A DNA stretch of 64,000 nt from Bacteroidales bacterium. Lineage in GTDB: Bacteria; Bacteroidota; Bacteroidia; Bacteroidales; JAADJA01. A program made the position numbers and the translations under genes. This document shows, piece by piece, positions 18,036-26,109 of this stretch (positions are counted from its first letter, which is position 1; every line of letters begins with the position of its first letter). Location of the stretch: NCBI GenBank assembly GCA_016783885.1, contig JADHVR010000005.1, positions 1-64,000 of the forward strand, written 5' to 3'. A model generated the notes under the pieces. That model saw only the letters and a list, made by a program, of their open reading frames with translations, was not told the DNA's origin and made no database searches.

Positions 18036-19277
18036 ATGACAACAAAAGCCGATTTAAGTATAGATTTTTGCGGGATTAAGTTTGAAAATCCTTTTTGCCT
18101 CTCTTCATCACCGGTTGGTAATCATGCTGAAATGTGCTCAAGAGCTTATGACGCAGGTTGGGGCGGTATTGTATATAAAACCTTAGGTCTTGAAAAAAGT
18201 TTTAAAATTGTAATGCCTTCTCCGCGCTTAAGTGTTTATAATTATGGCGATAAAAGATTTGTCGGACTTCAAAATGCCGAACAAATAACCGATAGGCCAA
18301 TAAAAGATAATATCAGGGATATAGCCTTCCTTAAAAAGAATTATCCGAACAAGGTTCTTATTTCAAGCATTATGGGGTATAGTGATGATGACTGGGCTGA
18401 ACTGGCAAAGATGTCGGAAGACGCAGGTGCTGATATGTTAGAGCTTAATTTTTCCTGCCCGCAGATGGCAAGGAAGGATGCAGGGCACAGGATAGGGCAG
18501 GACTTTGAATCGGTTTCGCATTTTACGGAAGTTGTGAAAATAGCATGTGGCTTGCCGGTCATGGCTAAGATGACACCAAATATTACGGATATGATTCCGG
18601 TAGCGCTTGCAGCAAAACAAGGGGGCGCCGATGCTATTTCTGCTATTAATACTATAAAAGCCATTACTGATATTGATATTGAGAACTTCACTCCGCTCCC
18701 GAATATTCACGGGTTTTCAGCAGCTACAGGCTTTTCAGGTCCATCTGCTAAACCCGTTGCAATGAGATTCGTTTCGGACCTGTACAATTCAAAAGAGCTT
18801 GGTTTACCAATATCAGCTATCGGAGGTATAGAAACGTGGAGAGATGCTTTGCATTTTTTACTGCTTGGAGGAACTAACTTACAGGTTACTACCGGTATAT
18901 TAAGATATGGATATCGGATTATTGAGGATATGATTGAGGGTTTGAGCGATTTTATGATAGATAGAAATATTAAATCATTAGACGAGATAATCGGAAAAGC
19001 CGCTGAAAAAATTATTGATCCTTCGGAATTTACTACCCGTTACCAGGTTGTATCGGTCATTGATGAAGAAAAATGTATTGGCTGCGGTCAGTGTTATATA
19101 TCGTGTCATGATGGTGCTAACCAGGCAATAAAATTTGATTCTGAAAAAAGGAAAGCAAGTGTGGATGAGGAAAAGTGTGTCGGCTGCCTGCTATGTAAGC
19201 ATGTTTGCCCGGTTTGGGATTGTATTTCGTATAAAGAAGTTGATGCAAAAGTTACGAAACATGCGGCGGTGTTTTAG
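18036..19277 (+). CDS. preA: PreA-type dihydropyrimidine dehydrogenase catalytic subunit
   Basis: Catalytic FMN subunit, 413 residues, close to E. coli PreA in length and order. The TIM-barrel domain (1-310) carries NPFCLSSSPVGNHAEMC near the start, MLELNFSCPQMARKDAGH with the NFSCPQM signature, MAKMTPNITDMIPVA, ISAINTIKAITDID and AIGGIETWRDALHFLLLG for phosphate binding. The C-terminus holds two ferredoxin clusters, CIGCGQCYISCHDG and CVGCLLCKHVCPVWDC. With PreT it reduces uracil and thymine using NAD(P)H. It starts 1 bp after the preT stop. Confidence 0.93.
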   Translation: MTTKADLSIDFCGIKFENPFCLSSSPVGNHAEMCSRAYDAGWGGIVYKTLGLEKSFKIVMPSPRLSVYNYGDKRFVGLQNAEQITDRPIKDNIRDIAFLKKNYPNKVLISSIMGYSDDDWAELAKMSEDAGADMLELNFSCPQMARKDAGHRIGQDFESVSHFTEVVKIACGLPVMAKMTPNITDMIPVALAAKQGGADAISAINTIKAITDIDIENFTPLPNIHGFSAATGFSGPSAKPVAMRFVSDLYNSKELGLPISAIGGIETWRDALHFLLLGGTNLQVTTGILRYGYRIIEDMIEGLSDFMIDRNIKSLDEIIGKAAEKIIDPSEFTTRYQVVSVIDEEKCIGCGQCYISCHDGANQAIKFDSEKRKASVDEEKCVGCLLCKHVCPVWDCISYKEVDAKVTKHAAVF

Positions 19278-19287
19278 GTTTATATTG

Positions 19288-19295
19288 TATATTTG
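19288..19295 (+). promoter_or_regulatory. -7 box TATATTTG upstream of the MNT/HEPN pair
   Basis: TAnnTTTG match 37 bp before the first ATG at 19332. It lies immediately after the preA stop and gives the pair its own promoter. Confidence 0.5.
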
Positions 19296-19331
19296 CAGAA
19301 ATCATATATACAAATGATATAATATTTTCAG

Positions 19332-19691
19332 ATGAACAATAACCATTATTGTAAAACCAATACAATGAAGCCGCAAAAAAATGAACAATTTCTAAAACAA
19401 ATAAAAGATACGGTTACGAAGACCGATCCCAGTGCCAAAATTTATTTATTCGGTTCACGAGCAAGGGGAGATGCAAGAGAAGATTCTGATTGGGATTTCT
19501 TAATTTTAGACAGGCATTCAAAAATACCACTCGAAATACAAAGAAAGTACCGTTATCCTCTTTATGAAATAGAATGGGAAACAGGTCAGGTTATTAGTAC
19601 TGTTATTGTCTCTGAGTCGAAATGGGAAGACCCGGTATTTCAGGTTACACCTTTTTTTGAGAACATAAAAAAGGAAGGCATAATTTTATGA
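19332..19691 (+). CDS. minimal nucleotidyltransferase (MNT), antitoxin of an MNT/HEPN pair
   Basis: A 119-residue nucleotidyltransferase of the polymerase-beta superfamily. IYLFGSRARGDAREDSDWDF shows the intact GSx10DxD catalytic motif (Gly41-Ser42, Asp53, Asp55). In characterised MNT/HEPN systems such a protein silences its HEPN toxin, in some cases by adding AMP to a Tyr beside the HEPN active site. The alternative in-frame ATG at 19365 would remove 11 residues but keep the domain. The stop overlaps the HEPN ATG by 4 bp, so the two are coupled. Confidence 0.87.
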   Translation: MNNNHYCKTNTMKPQKNEQFLKQIKDTVTKTDPSAKIYLFGSRARGDAREDSDWDFLILDRHSKIPLEIQRKYRYPLYEIEWETGQVISTVIVSESKWEDPVFQVTPFFENIKKEGIIL

Positions 19692-20074
19692 AATATCCGA
19701 AAGATGATTTAATAATATATCGCATTAAAAGAGCAAAAGAAACATTTGAAGCAGCAAAAATTATGGCAGACAACGACCAATGGAACTCATGTATCAATCG
19801 TCTTTATTATGCCTGCTTTTATGCTGTAATTGCAGTTTTGCTGAAAGAAAACCTGTCTCCTAAAACGCATAGTGGAGCTCGTTCGCTTTTCGGTTTACAT
19901 TATATAAAAACCGGAGTTGTGTCCAAAACTGAAGGAGAAATTTACAATGAATTATTTGATCTGCGTCAAACAGGTGATTACGAAGATTTTTTCAATTTCG
20001 ACAAAGAAATTATTGAACCATTAATTGAACCTGCAGGAAAATTTATTGAAGTAATAGAAAGTCTTTTAAATTAA
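19688..20074 (+). CDS. HEPN-domain protein, putative RNase toxin of an MNT/HEPN pair
   Basis: A 128-residue all-helical HEPN protein. INRLYYACFYAVIAVLL contains the family's conserved R-x-YY segment. Where many HEPN RNases show R-x4-6-H, here a Tyr (FYA) takes the His position, a form also common in this subfamily. THSGARSLFGLHYIKTG and LRQTGDYEDFFNF complete the domain, the latter being the usual R-x-x-x-DY motif. Coupled to the upstream nucleotidyltransferase. Whether it is an active RNase cannot be judged from the altered motif. Confidence 0.85.
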   Translation: MKYPKDDLIIYRIKRAKETFEAAKIMADNDQWNSCINRLYYACFYAVIAVLLKENLSPKTHSGARSLFGLHYIKTGVVSKTEGEIYNELFDLRQTGDYEDFFNFDKEIIEPLIEPAGKFIEVIESLLN

Positions 20075-20123
20075 TCTAATTTCCCGATACATTAACAATT
20101 TCTTTTTGTCTCACAGCATACTG

Positions 20124-20254
20124 GCTTTTTCGGATTTAGGCAGAGTCCTGTGTGGAAGCTAATCCGAAAACAGATATTTTATGGATTTTGAAATCCGTGG
20201 CTGTTTGCTTTCGGATTAGCCATCGCCTATTTCCACGCCTAAATCCGAAAGAGC
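20124..20254. repeat. 131-bp palindromic element, family B, copy 1
   Basis: Ends GCTTTTTCGGATTTAGGC (20124-20141) and GCCTAAATCCGAAAGAGC (20237-20254) are inverted with one mismatch. Inside, GTGGAA/TTCCAC and GCTAATCCGAAA/TTTCGGATTAGC pair in turn, and GGATTTTGAAATCC (20183-20196) caps the structure. A second copy is at 25030-25159. The rest of the 341-bp spacer 20075-20415 holds no gene. Confidence 0.78.
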
Positions 20255-20415
20255 TTGGGACTTAAATATTTCATTAATAAATGCGTCAGGATTTTCCATA
20301 AAATTATTTTTCATACTTTTGTGATGTTGCCATTTTAGCCTCTTTTTGTGTTGAATTTTTAACTCATTTTCGGTCAATATATTTAGTCAAAAAAAACTCT
20401 AATAAATTTATTCTT

Positions 20416-21174
20416 ATGAAAAATAAAAAAAATATATTCTTGTTTGTAATTGCTTTGCTATTTATCAGCCCCACAATCACTTTTGCCCAAAAAAAATCTA
20501 TTACTGCAGATGATAAAAGTTTTATGCTCGGTTTTTTACCAAAAATAATGGATGTTAATAAGAGTATTCTATCTGACAGAAATAATATCATTAAGCTAAA
20601 GAAACAATTTACAAATACAGGTAAACTTAGCAATGAAGAAGAAGTTTTTCTGTCGAAAATATCAGTTAAATATGGGATTAATTCTTTTAAACTGGATGAT
20701 AAAGGTAACAAGGATGTTTTACAAAATGAGTTTAATGACATGTTGATAAGAGTTGATATTATACCAACCAAATTAGTAATGGCACAGGCAATCTGTGAGT
20801 CAGCATGGGGCAAGTCGTACTTTGCTAAAAATGGAAATAACTATTTTGGCGTTCATTGTTATCATAAAGGTTGCGGCTTGGTTCCATCAGGAGCTAAAAA
20901 CGCAGGGTTTGAAGTAAAATCATATCCAACCGTATTAGCAGGAATAACAGATTATATTCATATTCTTAATACGTGTTCAGCCTATGAGGAATTAAGGAAT
21001 ATACGCGCCCGGTTAAGAAAAGATAATCAACCGCTTAACCCGTTAAAACTTGCTGATGGTCTTTCACGATATTCTCAAAAAGGAGAAGAATATGATAAAA
21101 TACTTCAATCTCTTATCAATGAGTATATACCTGCGAATATTCAGGTGTTTATAAAGGAGAATAATATAAATTAG
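20416..21174 (+). CDS. secreted Bax-like glucosaminidase (GH73-type)
   Basis: A 252-residue exported peptidoglycan hydrolase. Signal peptide 1-24 ends TFAQ. Residues about 105-245 form the mannosyl-glycoprotein endo-beta-N-acetylglucosaminidase domain in its Bax-like form: VDIIPTKLVMAQAICESAWGKS with the catalytic Glu128, then YFAKNGNNYFGVHCY, GFEVKSYPTVLAGITDYIHIL and LKLADGLSRYSQKGEEYDKIL. It probably cleaves between GlcNAc and MurNAc in the cell wall. The linker 30-105 is helical and unassigned. Single-gene unit, convergent with the GT4 gene. Confidence 0.87.
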   Translation: MKNKKNIFLFVIALLFISPTITFAQKKSITADDKSFMLGFLPKIMDVNKSILSDRNNIIKLKKQFTNTGKLSNEEEVFLSKISVKYGINSFKLDDKGNKDVLQNEFNDMLIRVDIIPTKLVMAQAICESAWGKSYFAKNGNNYFGVHCYHKGCGLVPSGAKNAGFEVKSYPTVLAGITDYIHILNTCSAYEELRNIRARLRKDNQPLNPLKLADGLSRYSQKGEEYDKILQSLINEYIPANIQVFIKENNIN

Positions 21175-21214
21175 TGTTCGTCTATAAAGTCGGTGTTTTT
21201 AAGTTATAATTTGT

Positions 21215-21281
21215 GATTTTAGATTTATTATTAATTTATTAAACTTCAATGTATTAAATCCTAATTCTAAAATCTAAAATC
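21215..21281. terminator. convergent-region hairpin, probable bidirectional terminator
   Basis: GATTTTAGATTT (21215-21226) and AAATCTAAAATC (21270-21281) are perfect inverted repeats in the 166-bp gap between the converging glucosaminidase and GT4 genes. Confidence 0.4.
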
Positions 21282-21340
21282 GTAAATCAATTACCTGTTT
21301 GGTTCTGTCTCGTACAAGTTATGGTATTATAAGTGTATTC

Positions 21341-22357
21341 TCAATCTGACAATGTTAATATATTTCTATAAACCTCAAGATATCCTTCAACCATTTTTTG
21401 ACAGGTGAATTTTGAGGAAGCCCATTCCAGGCATTGTTTTCTTTTGATAAAACGGACAGCATTTACTGCTTCTGCTGCTTCATCTATGGTTTTAACAATA
21501 AAACCGGTCTTCCCTTCGAGGATTAATTCAGGCATAGAACCTTTGTTAAATGCAATGACCGGTGTGCCGCAGAACATAGATTCAACAACACTCAATCCGA
21601 AAGGTTCTTCAAAACTAATCGGATGTAGCAGTGCATAAGCGTTACCTAACAGCGTATCCCGTTTTTCAGGTCCTGAATTTCCAACATAAATAATATCATC
21701 ATCATTAATGTAAGGTTTAACCTTTTCGTCAAAGTAATTCTGGTCCTGAATCAAACCGGAGATAATCAGCTTTCTGCCAGACTTTTTTGCTATCTGAATG
21801 GATTCATAAGTACCCTTGTCAGGATGTATCCTGCCAAAAAACAGTAAATAATCTTCCGGTTCAGATCTGAATGTAAATATATCGGGATTAATACCATTAT
21901 AAACAGTGGCAACGTAATTAAGTTCAGGGCTGCGGTCGGAATTACTGATTGAAACGTAAAAACCTGTACTGTTATATTTTTTAAAGACAGGCAGAATTTT
22001 TGAAGAAGAAAACCCATGTATGGTAGTTACTATGGGTGTTTTTATCAAACGTGAATATGTCAGAGGTAGAAAATCATAATTATTATGGATCAGATCGAAT
22101 TTATAAGCCTGCTCCATAATATGGCTGATATGAAGACATTCCCATACTTTGGGGTCCAGATTATTATTTTCACAGTAGGGTTCTTCACAAATATATTCAA
22201 GTTTGCCTTTAGTATAGGAATCGCTTGTAGCAAATAGAGTTACATCAATTCCCTTTTCAATCAGGCCTTCAGCAATATTTGAAGCTACTTGTTCCCACGG
22301 TCCGTATTTTTTTGGTGGTGTTCTCCATGCAACCGGAGATAATATGGCAATCTTCAT
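21341..22357 (-). CDS. GT4-family glycosyltransferase
   Basis: A 338-residue GT-B glycosyltransferase of family GT4, soluble or peripheral. MKIAILSPVAWRTPPKKYGPWEQVASNIAEGL is the typical N-terminal Rossmann start. YLLFFGRIHPDKGTYESIQIAKK (about 168-190) opens the donor-binding domain, and HPISFEEPFGLSVVESMFCGTPVIAFNKGSMPELI contains the E-x7-E motif (E-PFGLSVV-E). The target is unknown. It lies downstream of the GT4-toroid gene on the same strand, but a 160-bp gap holding a 102-bp palindromic element separates them. Confidence 0.9.
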   Translation of the reverse strand: MKIAILSPVAWRTPPKKYGPWEQVASNIAEGLIEKGIDVTLFATSDSYTKGKLEYICEEPYCENNNLDPKVWECLHISHIMEQAYKFDLIHNNYDFLPLTYSRLIKTPIVTTIHGFSSSKILPVFKKYNSTGFYVSISNSDRSPELNYVATVYNGINPDIFTFRSEPEDYLLFFGRIHPDKGTYESIQIAKKSGRKLIISGLIQDQNYFDEKVKPYINDDDIIYVGNSGPEKRDTLLGNAYALLHPISFEEPFGLSVVESMFCGTPVIAFNKGSMPELILEGKTGFIVKTIDEAAEAVNAVRFIKRKQCLEWASSKFTCQKMVEGYLEVYRNILTLSD

Positions 22358-22404
22358 TTATTTATAACTTTGTAAGGATTGGGTTTTTATCATATCGTTT
22401 TATT

Positions 22405-22506
22405 ATACTAATTCTTAACAGGTTTGCGAAGCATAAGCTGTTTAGAAGTAGTTAATGCGTACGGAACAGAGCCTTATAAATTTGCATTTCTGTTCTGTAT
22501 TAGTAT
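22405..22506. repeat. 102-bp palindromic element, family A, copy 2
   Basis: Same length, ends (ATACTAAT...ATTAGTAT) and two-hairpin layout as the copy at 13016-13117. The arms differ at paired positions while keeping complementarity. It occupies the gap between the two GT4 genes. Confidence 0.75.
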
Positions 22507-22516
22507 AGCACATCAA

Positions 22517-24751
22517 TTAAGTGATTATAGGCAATTCCTCAAATGCCTGCAAAACCGTTAAATGAGAAATTAAATATGCCAGCGTACTTTCGGCACCCTG
22601 GTTACGATTTACACCGTACTCTTCAAGACCATCGCAACATCCGCAGGTTTCGAAATCGTACAGGTTTATCCTGAGATCATTTTCACCGAGAAACCACATA
22701 AAAGAAGTAAATAATTTATTAAGGTATTCCTTGTCTTTGGTCAATGTAAAAGCCTGATGAAACATCAAAACCATTGCCAGGGCATCCAGAGGCTGTTGTG
22801 CAAAGACACTGCGTTTCCCACCTTTTTTATACCAGTTTTTATTGCCAATAAGCGATAAATAACCTTCACTAAGTGTAACCTTAGTTAAGAAGTCCATTGT
22901 TTCCAAAGCAGTTTCTGTAATTTTATCATCATTTAGTATTTCTGCTGCATGCAGAAGAGCAAGCGGTAGCATGCCATTATCATAAGCTAACAATGATTCA
23001 AACCATTTCCAGTCAGGAGAGCTTTCTTTTTCATATTGATTAATGAGCTTATAAGCAAGATTTCTTAGTCTTTCGTTCATTAATTCATCTGACATGTTGC
23101 TTTTCAGGTAATAACTGATCCCGACCATTGTATTGGCAATACCTCTGATAGATTGCAGTTTTTCAAAATTTGAGGATGAATCAAAGAAGATAAACTTTCC
23201 GGTTTGGTAATAAGCATCATTAGGTGCATTAGCAAGGAGGTATCCGAGCGCCCATATTGCTCTTCCAAAGGAATCCTCCGTACCGGTCTCATCCAAAAAA
23301 TTCCTGTTAAAGCTAAGGAAATTCCTAAATGTTCCGTTTTTGTTTTGCATATAATGGATATAGCTTAAATAAAAGTATGATAATTCAAGTGCAAGAGGAT
23401 ACTTTTTTTGCCTGTATGTCATTAAAACCAGAAGTAAGGCGCGGGCATTATCATCAAGACAGTACCCATCTTTCAGGTTTGGAATACCAAATTTTGCATG
23501 CTGGATTATCCCTGTATCGTCGGTTAATCTTTTAATATGAGCAAGTGAAAATGGAGGAAGAACGAGCGGATCAATAATAGTTTCTTTCTTAACAATTACT
23601 TCAGGTTTATCCTTCAGGGTTTTTTCAGCCAATACAAGGTATTCTTTCCCTGTTTTGGGCCAGGTTATTTTTCTGCCATAACTATAAGCCTTTTTTCTGA
23701 TATCCTCTAATACATCAGGTTTATCTAACAATTCAAGAAGTATGTTTGAAAGTTCTTCTGAATCATTAAAGTTAAATAATCTGCCTCTGCCATTCGCTAA
23801 TAATTCCTGTGCATGCCAGTAAGGCGTTGAAATAACAGCTGAACCCACACCTATAGCATAGGAAAGTGTACCACTTGTAACCTGAGCTTCATTCAAATAG
23901 GGAGTAATATAAATGTCAGAGGCGGATAGATATTTAAACAATTCTTCTTGATCAATAAATTCGTTAAGAAAAAAAACATGATTTTCCAGGTTAAGGCTTT
24001 TTATTAACCGCCGGAGGTAATTACGATATTCTTCGCCGGAATATCGAAGAACATTTGGGTGAGTTTTCCCCAAAATCATGTATAATGTCTCCGGGTATTT
24101 TTCAACAATATCAGGTAATGCTTTTATTACCGTCTCAATACCTTTATTGCGGCTTACAAAACCAAAGGTAAGTAAGAGTTTTTTATTTTCGAGCCGGTAT
24201 TCCTTTTTTGATTGTTCCCGGCTAAACTGAATATCCGGCACACCATGTTCAATAAAAACAATCTTTTCTTCCGGTACATTATAAATACTGATGAGAAACT
24301 CAATTGCTTTTTGGCTCATTACAACTATTTTATTAGCCATTTTACAAATTTCCTGTAAAATGGCTTTTTCGTTATAGGAAGGTGCTTTGACAACTGTATG
24401 CAGGGTTACTATAAGGGGAATTTCAAGCCTGTGAAGTAATGGAAGTATATAAATACCATTATCCCCGCCAAAAATACCAAATTCATGCTCTAAAATACAG
24501 ATATCTGCTCCACTGATATTAATAAATTTTACTGCCCGTATATAGTCCCGTTGATGCTCCTGCCCTATTGTTAATTTTACTTCTTCGGGATAATCATAAG
24601 TTAGGTCATGATCATTCATAGCAACAACAAATCCTTCGTTTGAATTCACGTTTGGTTCATGATTGTTTGTCATGGAAATGAGCAGATTCCTTGTAAATGT
24701 ACCAATTCCACATTCTCGTGGGGGATAAGTACCAATGTATGCAATTTTCAT
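22517..24751 (-). CDS. GT4 glycosyltransferase fused to an alpha/alpha-toroid domain
   Basis: A 744-residue two-domain protein. Residues 1-380 are a GT-B glycosyltransferase of family GT4: AYIGTYPPRECGIGTFTRNLL, KKLLLTFGFVSRNKGIETVI and the donor-site segment SASDIYITPYLNEAQVTSGT. Residues about 400-740 are helical, with aromatic and acidic motifs of an (alpha/alpha)6 toroid: GYCLDDNARALL (429-440), FGRAIWALGYLL and GAESTLAYLISH near the end. The same motif series occurs in the lipoprotein at 55283-56593 beside two GH130 phosphorylases, which suggests a shared mannoside substrate. Synthesis and trimming, or sensing, of one glycan by one polypeptide is possible. Followed by a second GT4. Confidence 0.85.
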   Translation of the reverse strand: MKIAYIGTYPPRECGIGTFTRNLLISMTNNHEPNVNSNEGFVVAMNDHDLTYDYPEEVKLTIGQEHQRDYIRAVKFINISGADICILEHEFGIFGGDNGIYILPLLHRLEIPLIVTLHTVVKAPSYNEKAILQEICKMANKIVVMSQKAIEFLISIYNVPEEKIVFIEHGVPDIQFSREQSKKEYRLENKKLLLTFGFVSRNKGIETVIKALPDIVEKYPETLYMILGKTHPNVLRYSGEEYRNYLRRLIKSLNLENHVFFLNEFIDQEELFKYLSASDIYITPYLNEAQVTSGTLSYAIGVGSAVISTPYWHAQELLANGRGRLFNFNDSEELSNILLELLDKPDVLEDIRKKAYSYGRKITWPKTGKEYLVLAEKTLKDKPEVIVKKETIIDPLVLPPFSLAHIKRLTDDTGIIQHAKFGIPNLKDGYCLDDNARALLLVLMTYRQKKYPLALELSYFYLSYIHYMQNKNGTFRNFLSFNRNFLDETGTEDSFGRAIWALGYLLANAPNDAYYQTGKFIFFDSSSNFEKLQSIRGIANTMVGISYYLKSNMSDELMNERLRNLAYKLINQYEKESSPDWKWFESLLAYDNGMLPLALLHAAEILNDDKITETALETMDFLTKVTLSEGYLSLIGNKNWYKKGGKRSVFAQQPLDALAMVLMFHQAFTLTKDKEYLNKLFTSFMWFLGENDLRINLYDFETCGCCDGLEEYGVNRNQGAESTLAYLISHLTVLQAFEELPIIT

Positions 24752-24864
24752 AGTAGTCTGTATAAAATTTGGTAATTATAAAGATGATCGTTAGTTAACA
24801 AATTGAAAATAAAAAATATTTTTTTGCCTTTCCTGAATTATTTATATCATCTCAAATCACGGTA

Positions 24865-24872
24865 CAAATTTA
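24865..24872 (-). promoter_or_regulatory. -7 box TAAATTTG upstream of the GT4-toroid gene
   Basis: On the minus strand TAAATTTG matches TAnnTTTG and would leave a leader of just over 100 nt. A 45-bp dispersed repeat ends about 20 bp upstream of it. Confidence 0.35.
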
Positions 24873-24890
24873 TGCAAATAAAAAAGAAAA

Positions 24891-24935
24891 TACAGGGAAA
24901 ATATCCAATTTGCATGCGGGAATACACGTAAAATC
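24891..24935 (-). repeat. 45-bp dispersed repeat, copy 1
   Basis: Read on the minus strand from 24935 to 24891 it matches 45731-45775 at about 40 of 45 bases, with the shared core ATTCCCGCATGCAAATTG. Neither copy is coding. Together with copy 1 of family B elsewhere, this makes the 24.75-25.17 kb spacer repeat-rich. Confidence 0.6.
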
Positions 24936-25029
24936 ATTTCGAAATATTATGCGTTATTTTAGATAAAACCATAAGACATAAAAAGATACATTAATAAAGT
25001 GCGGATTTTCTAATTTTCTTAATAAACGG

Positions 25030-25159
25030 GCTTTTTCGGATTTGAGCAGAGCCTGTAGGGAAGCTAATCCGAAAACAGATAATTTATGGATTTTGAAATC
25101 CGCAGCTATTTGCTTTCGGATTAGCCACCGCATATTCCCGCGCTTAGATCCGAAAGAGC
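25030..25159. repeat. 130-bp palindromic element, family B, copy 2
   Basis: Matches the copy at 20124-20254. Ends GCTTTTTCGGATTTGAGC (25030-25047) and GCTTAGATCCGAAAGAGC (25142-25159). Against copy 1, a G-C pair has become A-T and a T-A pair G-C, with the partner changed in the opposite arm each time, and two other changes give G-T wobbles. It ends 11 bp before the histidine-kinase remnant. Confidence 0.78.
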
Positions 25160-25170
25160 TTGGTTCCTCT

Positions 25171-25360
25171 TCACTTAACCGGCAACTCAAGCCTTACCAT
25201 CGTCCCGGAAGCATCACCCTTTTCATCTTTTAAATCCTCAATATTCAGTGATATTTTTGATTTTAGTTTTTTATTCAAAACCTTGATCCGATCCCTGGTA
25301 ATGCCAGTATCCAGTGATCTTTGTTTTGTTTGAGCAGGATTTCCTGAGCTTTTTGCCTAC
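25171..25360 (-). pseudogene. frameshifted 3' remnant of a LytS-type histidine kinase
   Basis: On the minus strand this encodes the last about 62 residues of a paralogue of the kinase at 26472-29147: RQKAQEILLKQNKDH, a frame break, then DTGITRDRIKVLNKKLKSK and a tail ending MVRLELPVK-stop at 25171-25173. The intact kinase ends MVRFELPVK. Homology stops abruptly near 25360, just before the AbiE promoter. It therefore represents either a former tandem kinase or a piece carried in with the AbiE segment. Confidence 0.8.
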
Positions 25361-25414
25361 ATGTACTTTCCCCGATTAAATTTGCCGATAGATGTTTTTT
25401 ATATAAAAAATCAC

Positions 25415-25449
25415 TAAATTTGCGCCCAATGTCCAGAAAAAATGGACAT
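25415..25449 (+). promoter_or_regulatory. abiE promoter with overlapping operator palindrome
   Basis: The -7 box TAAATTTG (25415-25422) is followed 6 bp later by ATGTCCA (25429-25435) and TGGACAT (25443-25449), perfect 7-bp arms around a GAAAAAA spacer. The palindrome would cover the start point. AbiEi antitoxins are known to bind inverted repeats and repress their own operon, so this is the likely AbiEi operator. Confidence 0.6.
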
Positions 25450-25451
25450 AG

Positions 25452-26108
25452 ATGTTTTACATGAATGCAATTGAACACATACGACACACAATTGAGCAGG
25501 ATGTTTTTGACTATACGCAGTTGATGCATGTTTTATCTCACTATCGGAAACCACGTGATGTAGTATCATTGCTTATGCAGAAAGGGCAAATTATTCGGGT
25601 GCGAAAAGGACTGTATTGTTTTGGTGAAATTTGGCGCAGGAACACCGTTTCGCACGAAATGCTGGCCAACCTTGTTTATGGTCCATCAGTAATTAGCCTT
25701 GATTATGCCCTGGCCTGGTATGGGTTGATACCTGAACATGTTTCAGGTTTTACATCTGTTACCATTAACCGATCGCGTAACTTCGACACTCCCCTTGGGA
25801 GATTTTTGTATGTACATTTATCTGAAAAACGTTTTGCCTTTGGTAACACGATTCATAATTCAGGACAGGTCAACTGGCTGATTGCAGAACCACTAAAAGC
25901 TTTAGCTGATAAAGTGTGGGCAGATAAGCGTTTTCGTCCCACCTCGCCTGCTTCTTTTGCTGATTATCTTTTTAAAGATCTTCGTATTGATGAGCATACC
26001 CTTGCTGATTTTTTTATTGAAAGAAATGTAAATGATCTTGTTGAAAATTATGCAGCACGAAAAGTAACATGGATGGTAGAATTTCTGGGAAAAAGAATAA
26101 AAGGTTAA
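25452..26108 (+). CDS. abiEi: AbiEi-family antitoxin and autorepressor (type IV TA)
   Basis: A 218-residue AbiEi antitoxin. The N-terminal winged helix (LMHVLSHYRKPRDVVSLLMQKGQIIRVRKGLYCFG, about residues 22-57) binds DNA. The C-terminal antitoxin domain follows with GPSVISLDYALAWYGLIPE, the family's most conserved segment, and AEPLKALADKVWADKRF. AbiEi protects against the nucleotidyltransferase toxin AbiEii without forming a stable complex. The start may be the ATG at 25452 or 25461; both lie 3 to 12 bp after the operator. The partner toxin 1 bp downstream is deleted internally. Confidence 0.9.
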   Translation: MFYMNAIEHIRHTIEQDVFDYTQLMHVLSHYRKPRDVVSLLMQKGQIIRVRKGLYCFGEIWRRNTVSHEMLANLVYGPSVISLDYALAWYGLIPEHVSGFTSVTINRSRNFDTPLGRFLYVHLSEKRFAFGNTIHNSGQVNWLIAEPLKALADKVWADKRFRPTSPASFADYLFKDLRIDEHTLADFFIERNVNDLVENYAARKVTWMVEFLGKRIKG

Positions 26109-26109
26109 A

